From positions 1,094,976 through 1,158,975 of the forward strand of contig BAABWY010000001.1 in assembly GCA_040367435.1 (NCBI GenBank): DNA of 64,000 nucleotides. The letters run 5' to 3'. Both the position numbers and the translations under genes were made by a program. The stretch comes from Hyphomicrobiales bacterium 4NK60-0047b. GTDB lineage: Bacteria > Pseudomonadota > Alphaproteobacteria > Rhizobiales > HXMU1428-3. Positions 48,163 to 56,728 of this stretch are shown one piece after another (position 1 is the first letter of the stretch; every line of letters begins with the position of its first letter). The notes under the pieces are model-generated. The model was not told the origin of the DNA and made no database searches. It worked only from the letters and a program-made list of their open reading frames with translations.

Positions 48163-48798
48163 ATGGGACTTATCAAAGACATCAGCAGCCCAACAGCGAC
48201 AGACGATACTGCTGAGCTAAACTATTTCTTTGATATTCTAGACCATTTTATTGAAAAAATTTCTTCTGATCTCTCTCTTGATAAAAACTTAACCCTCATT
48301 GCTCGCTCACCAGAAGCAAACATTGCAAAAGCATGTATTCAATATCGTGAAAAATTTTCGCTTGCTAACATTGAGCTAAAAGTCATCTTTGCACAAATCA
48401 CACCAACAGAGCAGCTCTGCGAGTGGTTAGAACCAGAAAACTCTCCCTGCGGCCTTAACCCAGAGAAAAACATTCGCTGGGGCAATAGACAAAACCTGGT
48501 AGACGCACACGAGCAATTAACACTAACCAATCAATGTAGCTGGTCAGGCGAATCTATGCGCCGTGAGGTCAGTTCAAGATTCGGTTTCTATATTTTTGAT
48601 CAAGACTGCAAACAAGCAGCAATTAGAGGCGAGCGCGCTTTTAATGCTCTTTGGCAAATCTGCGACAAAATTCCGCAAGTTCATATCAAGCGTGCGAAAC
48701 AAACCAGTGAGCAATCATTCCTTGGTGCCCACTCAAAATCAGGCTCATTTTCTCAAAATGATGTTCATTTCCTAGCTTCAGAATTTACCCGCCATTAA
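48163..48798 (+). CDS. Cytoplasmic protein of unknown function in the paired-membrane-protein locus
   Basis: 211 residues without signal or membrane segment. Features: an acidic helical start (TAELNYFFDILDHFIEKISSD), LTLIARSPEANIAKACIQYREKF, a Cys/Trp-containing middle (EQLCEWLEPENSPCGLNPEKNIRWGNRQNLVDAHEQL) and a basic tail ending EFTRH. The middle resembles a compact alpha/beta domain. AAGGAA before the ATG supports the start. It follows the 45230 gene by 155 nt on the same strand. Confidence 0.65.
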   Translation: MGLIKDISSPTATDDTAELNYFFDILDHFIEKISSDLSLDKNLTLIARSPEANIAKACIQYREKFSLANIELKVIFAQITPTEQLCEWLEPENSPCGLNPEKNIRWGNRQNLVDAHEQLTLTNQCSWSGESMRREVSSRFGFYIFDQDCKQAAIRGERAFNALWQICDKIPQVHIKRAKQTSEQSFLGAHSKSGSFSQNDVHFLASEFTRH

Positions 48799-48969
48799 AC
48801 AAAAAATAGTGCTTAAAAAACATTTAAATATCATATTTCAAATACATATTCTTTTATTAAAGATTTGATGGCAGACTAAAAACATCAATGAAATCCATTG
48901 ACTATACTGCGTTAAAATTACCAATTCTTTTGTACGATTTTGCCTGTCATAGTCATGCATTTTAGGTAA

Positions 48970-49341
48970 ATGAAAATGAATAATTTGAAAAAATTGACGT
49001 TTCTACTACTGATCTGCTCATTTGGATTATTTCCAGTAAACACAAACGCGGAAACGCAAGCGAAAGAAACAATTGAAACAGAATTGGTCTGCAAAGATAA
49101 AATCAAACTGATCGGCTTTCCAAATATTCTTGAATCAATAGCGAATATGCGTACCATTATCCAATGGTCAGAGCAGGTCAAAAAAAAATTTGATGAAGAA
49201 TATGCCCAATGGCACAACGCCAAAAGCAAATCTGTCAAATGCAAAAAAGAAGGTAGTTCTCAATATTATACTTGCACTTTAACGGCCATCCCATGTGCGC
49301 GTAAAGAAATTAAAGCAGAGAGCAAAACCGAAACGAATTAA
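48970..49341 (+). CDS. Small exported Cys-rich protein of unknown function
   Basis: 123 residues with a signal peptide (KKLTFLLLICSFGLFPVNTNA). The mature part has a helical middle (NILESIANMRTIIQWSEQVKKKFDEEYAQWHNAKSKSVKC) and four Cys (ELVCKD, SVKCKKEG, YYTCTLTAIPCARK), suggesting two disulfides. The repeated-looking pattern WHNAKSKSVKCKK...YYTCTLTAIPC is distinctive. Two ATG codons (48970, 48976) are possible. Followed by a strong bidirectional terminator. Confidence 0.65.
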   Translation: MKMNNLKKLTFLLLICSFGLFPVNTNAETQAKETIETELVCKDKIKLIGFPNILESIANMRTIIQWSEQVKKKFDEEYAQWHNAKSKSVKCKKEGSSQYYTCTLTAIPCARKEIKAESKTETN

Positions 49342-49365
49342 ATTTCGTAAAAGAGAAAATATAAA

Positions 49366-49402
49366 AAAGGTCTGCTAAATTTATTTAGCAGACCTTTTTC
49401 TT
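49366..49402. terminator. Bidirectional terminator
   Basis: AAAAAGGTCTGCTAAA and TTTAGCAGACCTTTTT form a long stem with T-runs on both strands, between convergent genes at 48970 and 49420. Confidence 0.9.
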
Positions 49403-49419
49403 TAATTAGTTATATCTAA

Positions 49420-51249
49420 TTAAACATCAGATTGTGGCTCATCAGCCTCGTTTGAAGTAACCTTAGAAACATCCGCCTCCTCAGTGCTGTCCTCATTAGC
49501 CTCACCAGCCCGGCTGGCTTCATTCAATACAGTAAGGAGCGGCGTTAAACCTTCCGTATCAACAAGATGGAAAACCTCTAAATCCCGCTGAGCTTCCTCA
49601 CTCCAGCCAACAATATCAAGCATCCGGCGCCCTTTAGAGAGCAAACCATGATTACGTATATGCTCATTTTCATCAACCCGGCTCCGGCTCTCTCGGGCTT
49701 CTTCCCGCCGCGCGCGTCTAAGCTCACGAGGTGTGAGAACCCGTATCAACTCCAAATCATCAAGCACACCTGTTAATTGATTAATCGCAAGCGCCCTCAA
49801 TTCTTCGTCTTTATTATCCTTTGCCACACTATAGAGATTGGGAATTATAAAAAACGAGGTCCCCCCATGGTGAACCAAGTGTTTTCGAACCCATTCTATA
49901 TCCGCCCCCGGTGCTCGTGAAATTGCAGTCTCTATCGCGGCAGTCAATTGTCTAATCACAGTCATATTCGGCAAATGCAACCGTGCCTGATTTCGCTCCA
50001 AACCATCCCGGCGCAAGGGCCCAGCAGACGGCGGATTAAGGGCCGTTAAAGCAAAAAGCCCTAAATCAACACCTAGTGTCGCCAAAAGAGCAATTAAATC
50101 CCTACCCGTAATTTTCGAGCCACCATCAGTTTTCCCACCTGCCACTTCACCTCCAGAAGCAACATAAGAAACAAGAGATGTAAAATAAGACCCCATATTA
50201 GCCCAGAGCCGCTTCACAGCATTCGCAACCCCAGCTGGCCCTTCATTAAAAGAAGCTTCTCTTAAATTTAGAACCGCAGGTTCGCCTGCTTGTGCTGCAG
50301 CCTGTCTTAAGCGCTGCGCCAAAGTTGGATCATAACAAGAAAACCCAGGCGCCCCAGGCGAAACAGAGACTGTCTCAGCCAAAGCAAGCATTTCAGTCGC
50401 CGTTGTTTTACCAAGTTCATTCGAGCGCGCAGCAATATTTTTAGCGTTCCCTCGAACGCCAGCAGCAGTTATTTCAAAAATCTTTTGGCGTTCAGCAACG
50501 GTTACCCCTTCAATACGAGCAACACTTAATCTCAGTTTTTCTAAATCAGCTTTAACCGGTGCAAGCCATGATGTCGAAATGCCATCTCGAAGTGAAGCAA
50601 CCTGATCACGAACACTGCGCCGCGCATTATATAACGGGCCACGTCCAGCTCCTGAAGCACGGCCACAACTGCCCCCACTGCTTTCTTCACGCGCCATTTG
50701 TGTCTCAGACCAGCTCACAACATTATCAAGTTGAATTTTAACCGCATCAAGCCGAGCCGCTACAGCACCACCAGCGTCTCTAGCATCTTCTTGTAAACCT
50801 GAAAGGCTTGTCCGGGTCGCTTCTTCACCAGCAATCAGGCTCCACCAAAAACCATACCCAAAACCTATAGACCAAAGGGCTAAGAACAAATAAAGCGGTA
50901 GTGTAATTAGCCGTTCAGAAAATCGGCGTTGCGCCCCAAAAGTCTCACGCAAGGCCAGCCACATAAGAAAGGTCAAGGCCACAACAATAGCAATCACCAG
51001 AGCTTCATTAGAAACGGAAAGCCCGCCAGGCATAGTCCGCCCTTGCGAAACACCACTTGATTGAACACCTAAGATAAAATCACTCATCCCACTCCAGGTC
51101 GCATAACCTGAAATAACAAGCAGCATTAAAGATGCAATTCCTATAAGGGAGTTTCGACCAAAGAAATAATCAACAACACGCCCCCATCCAGAAAATTCAG
51201 TTCGTTTTTCTTTGATAACGGCCTGCTTATTTGACTGAGTTTGTGCCAT
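49420..51249 (-). CDS. Four-helix membrane protein with periplasmic Cys-pair domain (paralogue of 45230)
   Basis: About 609 residues from the ATG at 51249 with GGGGA upstream. Three N-terminal helices end in IGFGYGFWWSLIAGEEATRTSL, matching the 45230 protein's IGFGFGFYWKFLESRSEATRSA. The predicted periplasmic domain has two Cys at matching places, Cys195 (GGSCGRASGAGRGP) and Cys305 (FSCYDPTL), 110 apart against 117 in the paralogue. A further helix (DLIALLATLGVDLGLFALTAL) leads to a cytoplasmic part with RKHLVHHGGTSFFIIPNL, like HVVFDWGGHYYVAIPLA. The end is Arg/Glu-rich. More GC-rich than its partner. Function unknown. Confidence 0.78.
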   Translation of the reverse strand: MAQTQSNKQAVIKEKRTEFSGWGRVVDYFFGRNSLIGIASLMLLVISGYATWSGMSDFILGVQSSGVSQGRTMPGGLSVSNEALVIAIVVALTFLMWLALRETFGAQRRFSERLITLPLYLFLALWSIGFGYGFWWSLIAGEEATRTSLSGLQEDARDAGGAVAARLDAVKIQLDNVVSWSETQMAREESSGGSCGRASGAGRGPLYNARRSVRDQVASLRDGISTSWLAPVKADLEKLRLSVARIEGVTVAERQKIFEITAAGVRGNAKNIAARSNELGKTTATEMLALAETVSVSPGAPGFSCYDPTLAQRLRQAAAQAGEPAVLNLREASFNEGPAGVANAVKRLWANMGSYFTSLVSYVASGGEVAGGKTDGGSKITGRDLIALLATLGVDLGLFALTALNPPSAGPLRRDGLERNQARLHLPNMTVIRQLTAAIETAISRAPGADIEWVRKHLVHHGGTSFFIIPNLYSVAKDNKDEELRALAINQLTGVLDDLELIRVLTPRELRRARREEARESRSRVDENEHIRNHGLLSKGRRMLDIVGWSEEAQRDLEVFHLVDTEGLTPLLTVLNEASRAGEANEDSTEEADVSKVTSNEADEPQSDV

Positions 51250-51549
51250 TTCCGTGTCCCCTATATTACGCAAAACGAGAGACTAAACAGAGGTTTCGCT
51301 CGTTTAATTAACGATAATTGATAAACCACGACTAACTTGCGACGATACCATCGTCAAGCTGTTTACGGTTCGTAAGATAGATATGAGAGCAATTTAAAAT
51401 CAAGCGTTGCCAAAACCGCTCTTAAATTCAAAATTTTAGTTCCGATAGTCAAAATTTTTCTGCGAATTTTACTTTTCAAACAAAAAACTAAACCTTAGTC
51501 CAATGAATGCTTAATAGCGTTCTACTTAAATCTAACAATCTTAAAGTTT

Positions 51550-51606
51550 TGCGGTTGCTAATAAGCAACTGAAGCAAAAATGCGGTTGCTGGTGGGCAAC
51601 TGAAGC
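51550..51606 (+). repeat. Two tandem GGTTGC-type hairpin modules upstream of cydA
   Basis: 51550-51576 (TGCGGTTGC, loop TAATAA, GCAACTGAAGCA) and 51581-51606 (TGCGGTTGC, loop TGGTGG, GCAACTGAAGCA). They lie 85-140 nt before the cydA start in the 442-nt gap 51250-51691, where the promoter would be. No FNR-type palindrome is seen. Confidence 0.75.
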
Positions 51607-51691
51607 AAAAAAAAGTCATTTGGTCACATGTGAATTCAGCCTATAGTAAGGCAATAAAAGAGATACAAATCAGCCATCCAAGGAAGAAAGC

Positions 51692-53029
51692 ATGCTCGAA
51701 TATTTTGACGCTGTTTTATTAGCCCGTATCCAATTCGCCTTCACAATCGCATTTCACATTATTTTCCCAGCCTTTTCCATAGGTCTAGCCAGCTTTTTAG
51801 CAGTATTAGAAGCTTTGTGGTTAATCACAGGAAAAGACATCTACATTGATCTATTCCATTACTGGAAAAAAATCTTCGCCATTACTTTTGGTATGGGCGT
51901 TGTCTCCGGTCTTGTGATGTCATATCAATTCGGCACCAATTGGAGTGTCTTTTCAGATAAAACAGGCCCCGTATTAGGTCCTCTTCTTGGATATGAAGTT
52001 TTAAGTGCTTTTTTCCTGGAAGCTGGTTTCCTTGGAATAATGCTTTTTGGTATGGACAAAGTTGGTAAGGGACTACACTTCACAGCAACGGCCCTCGTCG
52101 CCATTGGCACACTCTTCTCTGCCTTCTGGATCCTTTCGGTTAATAGTTGGATGCAAACACCTGCAGGATTTAGTTTTAATGAAGTTGGTCAATTTATCCC
52201 TGTTGATTGGTTCGCAGTGATCTTTAACCCGTCTTTTCCTTATAGACTGGTTCATATGGTCCTGGCAGCCTATCTCACAACCTCATTTATTGTTGGTAGT
52301 GTCGCAGCGTTCCACCTTCTAAAAGATAACGCAAACAAGCACGCTCGCACAATGTTCTCACTCGCTATTTGGATGGCCACAATCGTTGCCCCAATTCAAC
52401 TTATTGCGGGTGACATGCATGGTCTAAATACCATTGAGCATCAACCGGCCAAAGTCGCAGCTATGGAAGGTCACTTCCATACGCAAAAAGGAGCACCGCT
52501 TATCCTCTTTGGCTTGCCAAATATGGAAACCGGTAAGGTCGATTACGCAATTGAAATTCCAAAACTAGGCAGCATGATCCTCAAGCATGGTTGGGATGAA
52601 GAAGTAAAAGGCTTAAGCGAATGGCCCAAAAAAGATTGGCCGAATGTGCCCATAGTCTTTTGGAGCTTTAGAATAATGGTCGGCATTGGTATGGCCATGA
52701 TCGGCATCGGTTTGGTTGGTCTGATTTTACGCATGACCGGGCGGCTTTATACACAAACTCTATTTCATAAAGCCTGTATACTCATGGGACCAACAGGACT
52801 TGTCGCCCTGCTTGCCGGCTGGTTCGTCACCGAAGTGGGACGCCAACCCTATACAGTCTATGGCATCCTTCGAACTTCAGAGAGTGTCTCACCCATTGCA
52901 TCTCCAGGTATTTGGGGGTCACTGATAGCACTGGTATTTGTTTATTTTCTCGTCTTTACACCTGGGGTCATCTACATCCTTCGCCAAATGAAAAATAACC
53001 CGGCTGAAAATGCCCAAACTCAACATTAG
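51692..53029 (+). CDS. cydA: Cytochrome bd-type ubiquinol oxidase subunit I (cyanide-insensitive, short Q-loop type)
   Basis: 445 residues, the length of CioA-type subunits with a short Q-loop. His ligand for high-spin haem near the N-terminus in AFTIAFHIIFPAF; GDMHGLNTIEHQPAKVAAMEGHFHT carries the quinol-binding Lys and Glu; GRQPYTVYG and the Met ligand region follow. It oxidises ubiquinol and reduces oxygen to water without pumping. AAGGAA precedes the ATG. The TAG stop falls in the first bases of a repeat element (TAGAGC) separating it from cydB. Confidence 0.96.
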   Translation: MLEYFDAVLLARIQFAFTIAFHIIFPAFSIGLASFLAVLEALWLITGKDIYIDLFHYWKKIFAITFGMGVVSGLVMSYQFGTNWSVFSDKTGPVLGPLLGYEVLSAFFLEAGFLGIMLFGMDKVGKGLHFTATALVAIGTLFSAFWILSVNSWMQTPAGFSFNEVGQFIPVDWFAVIFNPSFPYRLVHMVLAAYLTTSFIVGSVAAFHLLKDNANKHARTMFSLAIWMATIVAPIQLIAGDMHGLNTIEHQPAKVAAMEGHFHTQKGAPLILFGLPNMETGKVDYAIEIPKLGSMILKHGWDEEVKGLSEWPKKDWPNVPIVFWSFRIMVGIGMAMIGIGLVGLILRMTGRLYTQTLFHKACILMGPTGLVALLAGWFVTEVGRQPYTVYGILRTSESVSPIASPGIWGSLIALVFVYFLVFTPGVIYILRQMKNNPAENAQTQH

Positions 53030-53130
53030 AGCCTGTCGCACAAAAGTGGATACCGGTTTTGTGAAAAAAGACATGGCTTTTACAAAAAGATAGAGAGTGA
53101 CTTTGAATTCAATAAAATGCGACACGCTCT
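53028..53130. repeat. Terminal-inverted-repeat element between cydA and cydB
   Basis: AGAGCCTGTCGCA (from 53029) and TGCGACACGCTCT (ending 53129) are inverted in 12 of 13 positions. Between them: CACAAAA/TTTTGTG hairpin around GTGGATACCGG, then ATAGAGAGTG...TTGAATTCAATAAAA. This is the clearest copy of the family. Confidence 0.8.
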
Positions 53131-53147
53131 ATTAAGGAAACAAGCAC

Positions 53148-54155
53148 ATGGAATTTGATCTCGCCTTTGTATGGGCAATCCTCATCGCAGTAGCAATTTT
53201 GCTTTATGTTGTACTTGATGGATTTGACTTAGGAGTTGGCATCCTCTTCCCTCTTTTCAAAGAAAGAGAAGATAGAGATGTTATGATGAACACAATTGCC
53301 CCCGTTTGGGATGGCAATGAAACATGGCTCATCCTTGGCGGTGGCGGCCTCTTTGCCGCCTTCCCCTTGGCTTATGCAACATTACTCCCTGCTTTCTATG
53401 CACCAATCATAGCAATGTTATTAGGACTTATATTCAGAGGTGTTGCTTTTGAATATTGCTCTAAAGCCGGCGATGATAACCGTCACTGGTGGGAATGGTC
53501 CTTCGCAGCCGGTTCAACTGTTGCAGCCTTTTGCCAAGGCATCATGCTAGGTGCATTTATCCAGGGCATTGAAGTCACGGGCCGAAACTATAGCGGTGGA
53601 TGGTTCGATTGGTTCACTCCCTTTTCGGCAACAGTTGGGCTTGCTGTGGTCGCCGCATACGCCCTCCTTGGAGCTTGCTGGCTCATCATGAAGACCGAAG
53701 GTGAACTGCAGCATGACATGTACCGGGTAACAATGCCCATCGCTGCAATCGTGTTTGGTTTTGTTGGGCTTGTCAGCCTCTGGACACCATTCCTAGATAC
53801 AGATATTGCTGAACGCTGGTTCTCCTGGCCAAACCTAGCCTTTGTCGCACCCGTACCTATTTTAGTTTTAGGGTGTTGGGCAGCACTCTTTACATCAATC
53901 AAAACAAGACACGAATATTACCCCTTCCTCTCAACCTTAGGGCTTTTCATTCTTTCATATATCGGCTTTGCCATTAGTATGTTCCCCTATATTGTGCCAC
54001 GTCACTTTACAATATGGCAAGCCGCAAACCCACCCGAAAGCCTCTCATTCTTATTGTACGGAACAGTAGCTTTACTCCCAGTGATCTTAGGCTATACAGC
54101 CTATGTCTATTGGATCTTCAGAGGCAAAGTCACAAAACACGACGGCTATCACTAG
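53148..54155 (+). CDS. cydB: Cytochrome bd-type ubiquinol oxidase subunit II
   Basis: 335 residues with about eight or nine hydrophobic helices. VLDGFDLGVGIL, APVWDGNETWLILGGGGLFAAFP and LLGACWLIMKTEGELQ are subunit II signatures. It pairs with CydA. AAGGA before the ATG. It lies 118 nt after cydA, the gap being filled by a repeat element; more repeats separate it from the small third subunit. Confidence 0.96.
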   Translation: MEFDLAFVWAILIAVAILLYVVLDGFDLGVGILFPLFKEREDRDVMMNTIAPVWDGNETWLILGGGGLFAAFPLAYATLLPAFYAPIIAMLLGLIFRGVAFEYCSKAGDDNRHWWEWSFAAGSTVAAFCQGIMLGAFIQGIEVTGRNYSGGWFDWFTPFSATVGLAVVAAYALLGACWLIMKTEGELQHDMYRVTMPIAAIVFGFVGLVSLWTPFLDTDIAERWFSWPNLAFVAPVPILVLGCWAALFTSIKTRHEYYPFLSTLGLFILSYIGFAISMFPYIVPRHFTIWQAANPPESLSFLLYGTVALLPVILGYTAYVYWIFRGKVTKHDGYH

Positions 54156-54256
54156 CGCAAATGCTTGTGGGCATCTGAAGCGCCACTAAGAGCGCGCGGT
54201 TGCTTGTAGGCAACTGAAGTGCCACTAAAAAGCGCTTGGAGTAGCCGTGAGAGAAA
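54154..54256 (+). repeat. Two hairpin modules plus 3' end of the GC-rich element, between cydB and cydX
   Basis: 54154-54184 (ATGC/GCAT with outer GCGC/GCGC), 54191-54223 (GGTTGC/GCAACT, outer GCGC/GTGC), then AGCGCTTGGAGTAGCCGTGAGAGA (54231-54254), only the 3' end of the multi-hairpin element (fragment F). The ribosome binding site of the next gene follows immediately. Confidence 0.7.
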
Positions 54257-54271
54257 AAATGGAGCACTAAA

Positions 54272-54421
54272 ATGTCAGATAAAGACGAAGAAACAGTCTT
54301 AAACGATCCCCCCAGATGGAGAAAACAAGCCCTTTGGTTTTTAGCCTTCTGGATAGGAGGTGTCCTCACATTGGCCGCTATTAGTTATAGCCTTCGCACA
54401 CTCCTATCAATTCCATATTAA
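54272..54421 (+). CDS. DUF2474/CydX-like small third subunit of cytochrome bd
   Basis: 49 residues. A single membrane helix (WFLAFWIGGVLTLAAISYSLRTLL) follows a charged start with PPRWRKQALWF. A Trp/Arg motif before one helix and position after cydAB fit the DUF2474 small subunit that stabilises cytochrome bd of the cyanide-insensitive type. GGAG at 54261-54264 is seven nt before the ATG. The stop overlaps the terminator start. Confidence 0.8.
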   Translation: MSDKDEETVLNDPPRWRKQALWFLAFWIGGVLTLAAISYSLRTLLSIPY

Positions 54422-54423
54422 TA

Positions 54424-54463
54424 AAAAAGCCCTCAATTTAAACAGTGAGGGCTTTTTTATTAT
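54424..54463. terminator. Bidirectional terminator for cyd and tolC-like genes
   Basis: AAAAAAGCCCTCA and TGAGGGCTTTTTT with a 10-nt loop. It ends the cyd cluster on plus and the type I secretion cluster on minus. Confidence 0.9.
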
Positions 54464-56601
54464 TTCTTAGATAAGTCTTTGCGATGTTTTCGGTACTTTT
54501 CAACATCAACCAACTTAGGTTTAGGACGACCTGAATCCCCAATAACCTTATCAACCTTATCATTCCACCATACAGCAAATCGATTTTGATACGTCGCTGG
54601 ATATAATTCTTCTTTAGTTTGCTCTCGTAGTGTCTCAACCTTCTTAGGCACACTTCCTGTCACCAAATCATCATGATCAATTGATTTCCTAATCGGCAAT
54701 GGAATTTTATGAATAGCAAAAGCTTGATGACGACGATGAAAATCAGCAACCTTAACAGGCACAATCAGTTGAGGTTTTTCTTTTTTCTTAACGAGGGGCA
54801 AAGGAACTTTCTTAGCTGTTTGTTTTATAGATCCGGTTATTATTTCATCAGAAGCCAGTTGCTTTTTCTTTTTTAACTTGCTGTAAATGCCCTTGCGGAT
54901 TAGCAATTCCTTTTGTTCATCCGTTGGTAAAACCTTAATAGTTTTTGTTGGCCGAGCCTTAGGAATAATCTTTTTAGGCTGAACAATTTTCTTTTGTTCC
55001 AAGATTTTCTTAGGTTGAATAAAAGGTTTACTCTCCAGCTTTGGCAACGGTTGCCGAGTGTTTTGTGCAACCCGTGTTTTTAAAACTGGCAGAGATGGAA
55101 CCTTATTAAACCCGTGCTCATAGCGACGTTCAATGGAAGCAGCATCACTGTCAATTGATTTAGCAGGCACTTTGTACGCTATTTTTTTAATTGGTTTATT
55201 TGCTTTTATAGATGCAGTTTGCCACTGATCAGAGCGGCCGCGTCTCGTTTTCTTTGAAGATACATACTCATTCAACTGCGCAACATTACTCGTAGTTGAA
55301 TCCAAGCGACCAATAGCTGAGAGCAATAAATGCGCGGCCATATATCTCTCAAATTTAGCATTTGCCGCTTGTACCTTTGCCTGAACCAAACGTTCCTGTG
55401 TATCCAAAACATCAAGAACCGTACGTTGCCCGGCATCAAGTTCCCGGCGCATACCCCGTGATGCTTCTTTTGCCGCTTTAATACGAACCAAACCTAAACG
55501 ATATCTTTTCTGTGCAGTATGATAACTCTTCCAAGCAACTGTCGCCATTGCTTTAGCTGTTAGACGTGCATCACGTGCTTCATATTTTCGTTGTTGAGAA
55601 ACATGACGGCTAACCTGGCTTGTAGCTAGAGCCTCAGGTTTGAAAAGAGGAACTGTAAAATTCAACTTAACAGAAAAATCACTATCATCACTTATCTGCT
55701 CACCATGAAAGCGCTCTTCTTTATAATCAAGGTTCAAATCCACACTTGGCAAAAAACCACCGTAAGAAGCTTTTAAAGAATGGTCAGCAGCTTCACTTCG
55801 GAAAATTGCTGCAAGTAATTGTGGGTTTTGTTGTTCAGCTAACATGATAGCTTCATTTAAACTTTTAGGTAACCGAGACGGCAATCCTTTAGGTAAAGTT
55901 AAACGACCAGCTTTACGACCAATGATCCGATTGAAATCAATTTCGTTAGTGTTCAAATTATCAATGGCTTGAGTATAAACTGACTGCGCTGCAAAATATT
56001 GGTCTTCAGCAATGGCAATATCTGTTCTCGTTGCTTCCCCGCCATCATAACGTGACTGGGTCGTTTTCAAAATTGTACCAACGATTTCCTGGTTTTTACG
56101 TTGTAATTGTACAATTTCACGATCACGAATAATCCCTAAAATCGCACGAACCGTATCAAGCAACAAAACCTGTTTTGATTCAACAAAACTATGTCCTTCA
56201 GCCTTTGCATTCGACTTAGCCTCTTTAAGGCCGTAATAATTTGTTCCACCTCGATAAATCGGTAAAGAAGCAGAAACACCATACTCACTACTATCATAGC
56301 TATTCCGGCTACCATTAAGCCGTCCAAAAGCGTTATCACGAGTATGACTAAAATCACCATATGCTTTTACAGACGGAAGGAATTTAGACCAGGCCTTGCG
56401 AACTGAGCTTTCAGCTGCATCCCGGCGTGAACGAGCGGCATCAACTTGTGTACCTTGCTCAACAGCTTCTCCAAGCAAATCATTGAACTGATCAGCAAAA
56501 CCTAAACTTGTCGGTCCGAAAACTAAAAACAGAACGCCAAAAAGTCCAAGCGTAATCATACTCGTAAATAAAACAATTGATCGCCGCAAAACGAGGAACA
56601 T
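54460..56601 (-). CDS. TolC family outer membrane protein with long C-terminal basic extension
   Basis: About 713 residues from the ATG at 56601 with GGAG six nt upstream; a TTG four codons earlier overlaps that site. Signal-like hydrophobic start, then two TolC repeats: helices SRRDAAESSVRKAWSKFLPSV and RQVSRHVSQQRKYEARDARLT-type segments, beta parts GVSASLPIYRGG and FSVKLNFTVPLF. Canonical TolC ends by about residue 460. The extra ~240 residues are Lys/Pro/Ile-rich and repetitive (FIQPKKILEQKKIVQPKKII), then a folded-looking end. Forms the outer channel of type I secretion. Last gene of the cluster. Confidence 0.88.
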   Translation of the reverse strand: MFLVLRRSIVLFTSMITLGLFGVLFLVFGPTSLGFADQFNDLLGEAVEQGTQVDAARSRRDAAESSVRKAWSKFLPSVKAYGDFSHTRDNAFGRLNGSRNSYDSSEYGVSASLPIYRGGTNYYGLKEAKSNAKAEGHSFVESKQVLLLDTVRAILGIIRDREIVQLQRKNQEIVGTILKTTQSRYDGGEATRTDIAIAEDQYFAAQSVYTQAIDNLNTNEIDFNRIIGRKAGRLTLPKGLPSRLPKSLNEAIMLAEQQNPQLLAAIFRSEAADHSLKASYGGFLPSVDLNLDYKEERFHGEQISDDSDFSVKLNFTVPLFKPEALATSQVSRHVSQQRKYEARDARLTAKAMATVAWKSYHTAQKRYRLGLVRIKAAKEASRGMRRELDAGQRTVLDVLDTQERLVQAKVQAANAKFERYMAAHLLLSAIGRLDSTTSNVAQLNEYVSSKKTRRGRSDQWQTASIKANKPIKKIAYKVPAKSIDSDAASIERRYEHGFNKVPSLPVLKTRVAQNTRQPLPKLESKPFIQPKKILEQKKIVQPKKIIPKARPTKTIKVLPTDEQKELLIRKGIYSKLKKKKQLASDEIITGSIKQTAKKVPLPLVKKKEKPQLIVPVKVADFHRRHQAFAIHKIPLPIRKSIDHDDLVTGSVPKKVETLREQTKEELYPATYQNRFAVWWNDKVDKVIGDSGRPKPKLVDVEKYRKHRKDLSKK

Positions 56602-56728
56602 CCCTAACTCCAAATAATAAATCCCCCCATAAAATGGGGTAAAACCTCGTTTTTACTTTACGAGTGTCATTATTAAATTTGGATTAAGTAAAATCTCATT
56701 TTAAAACAATTTTTCATTAAGAAAAAAC

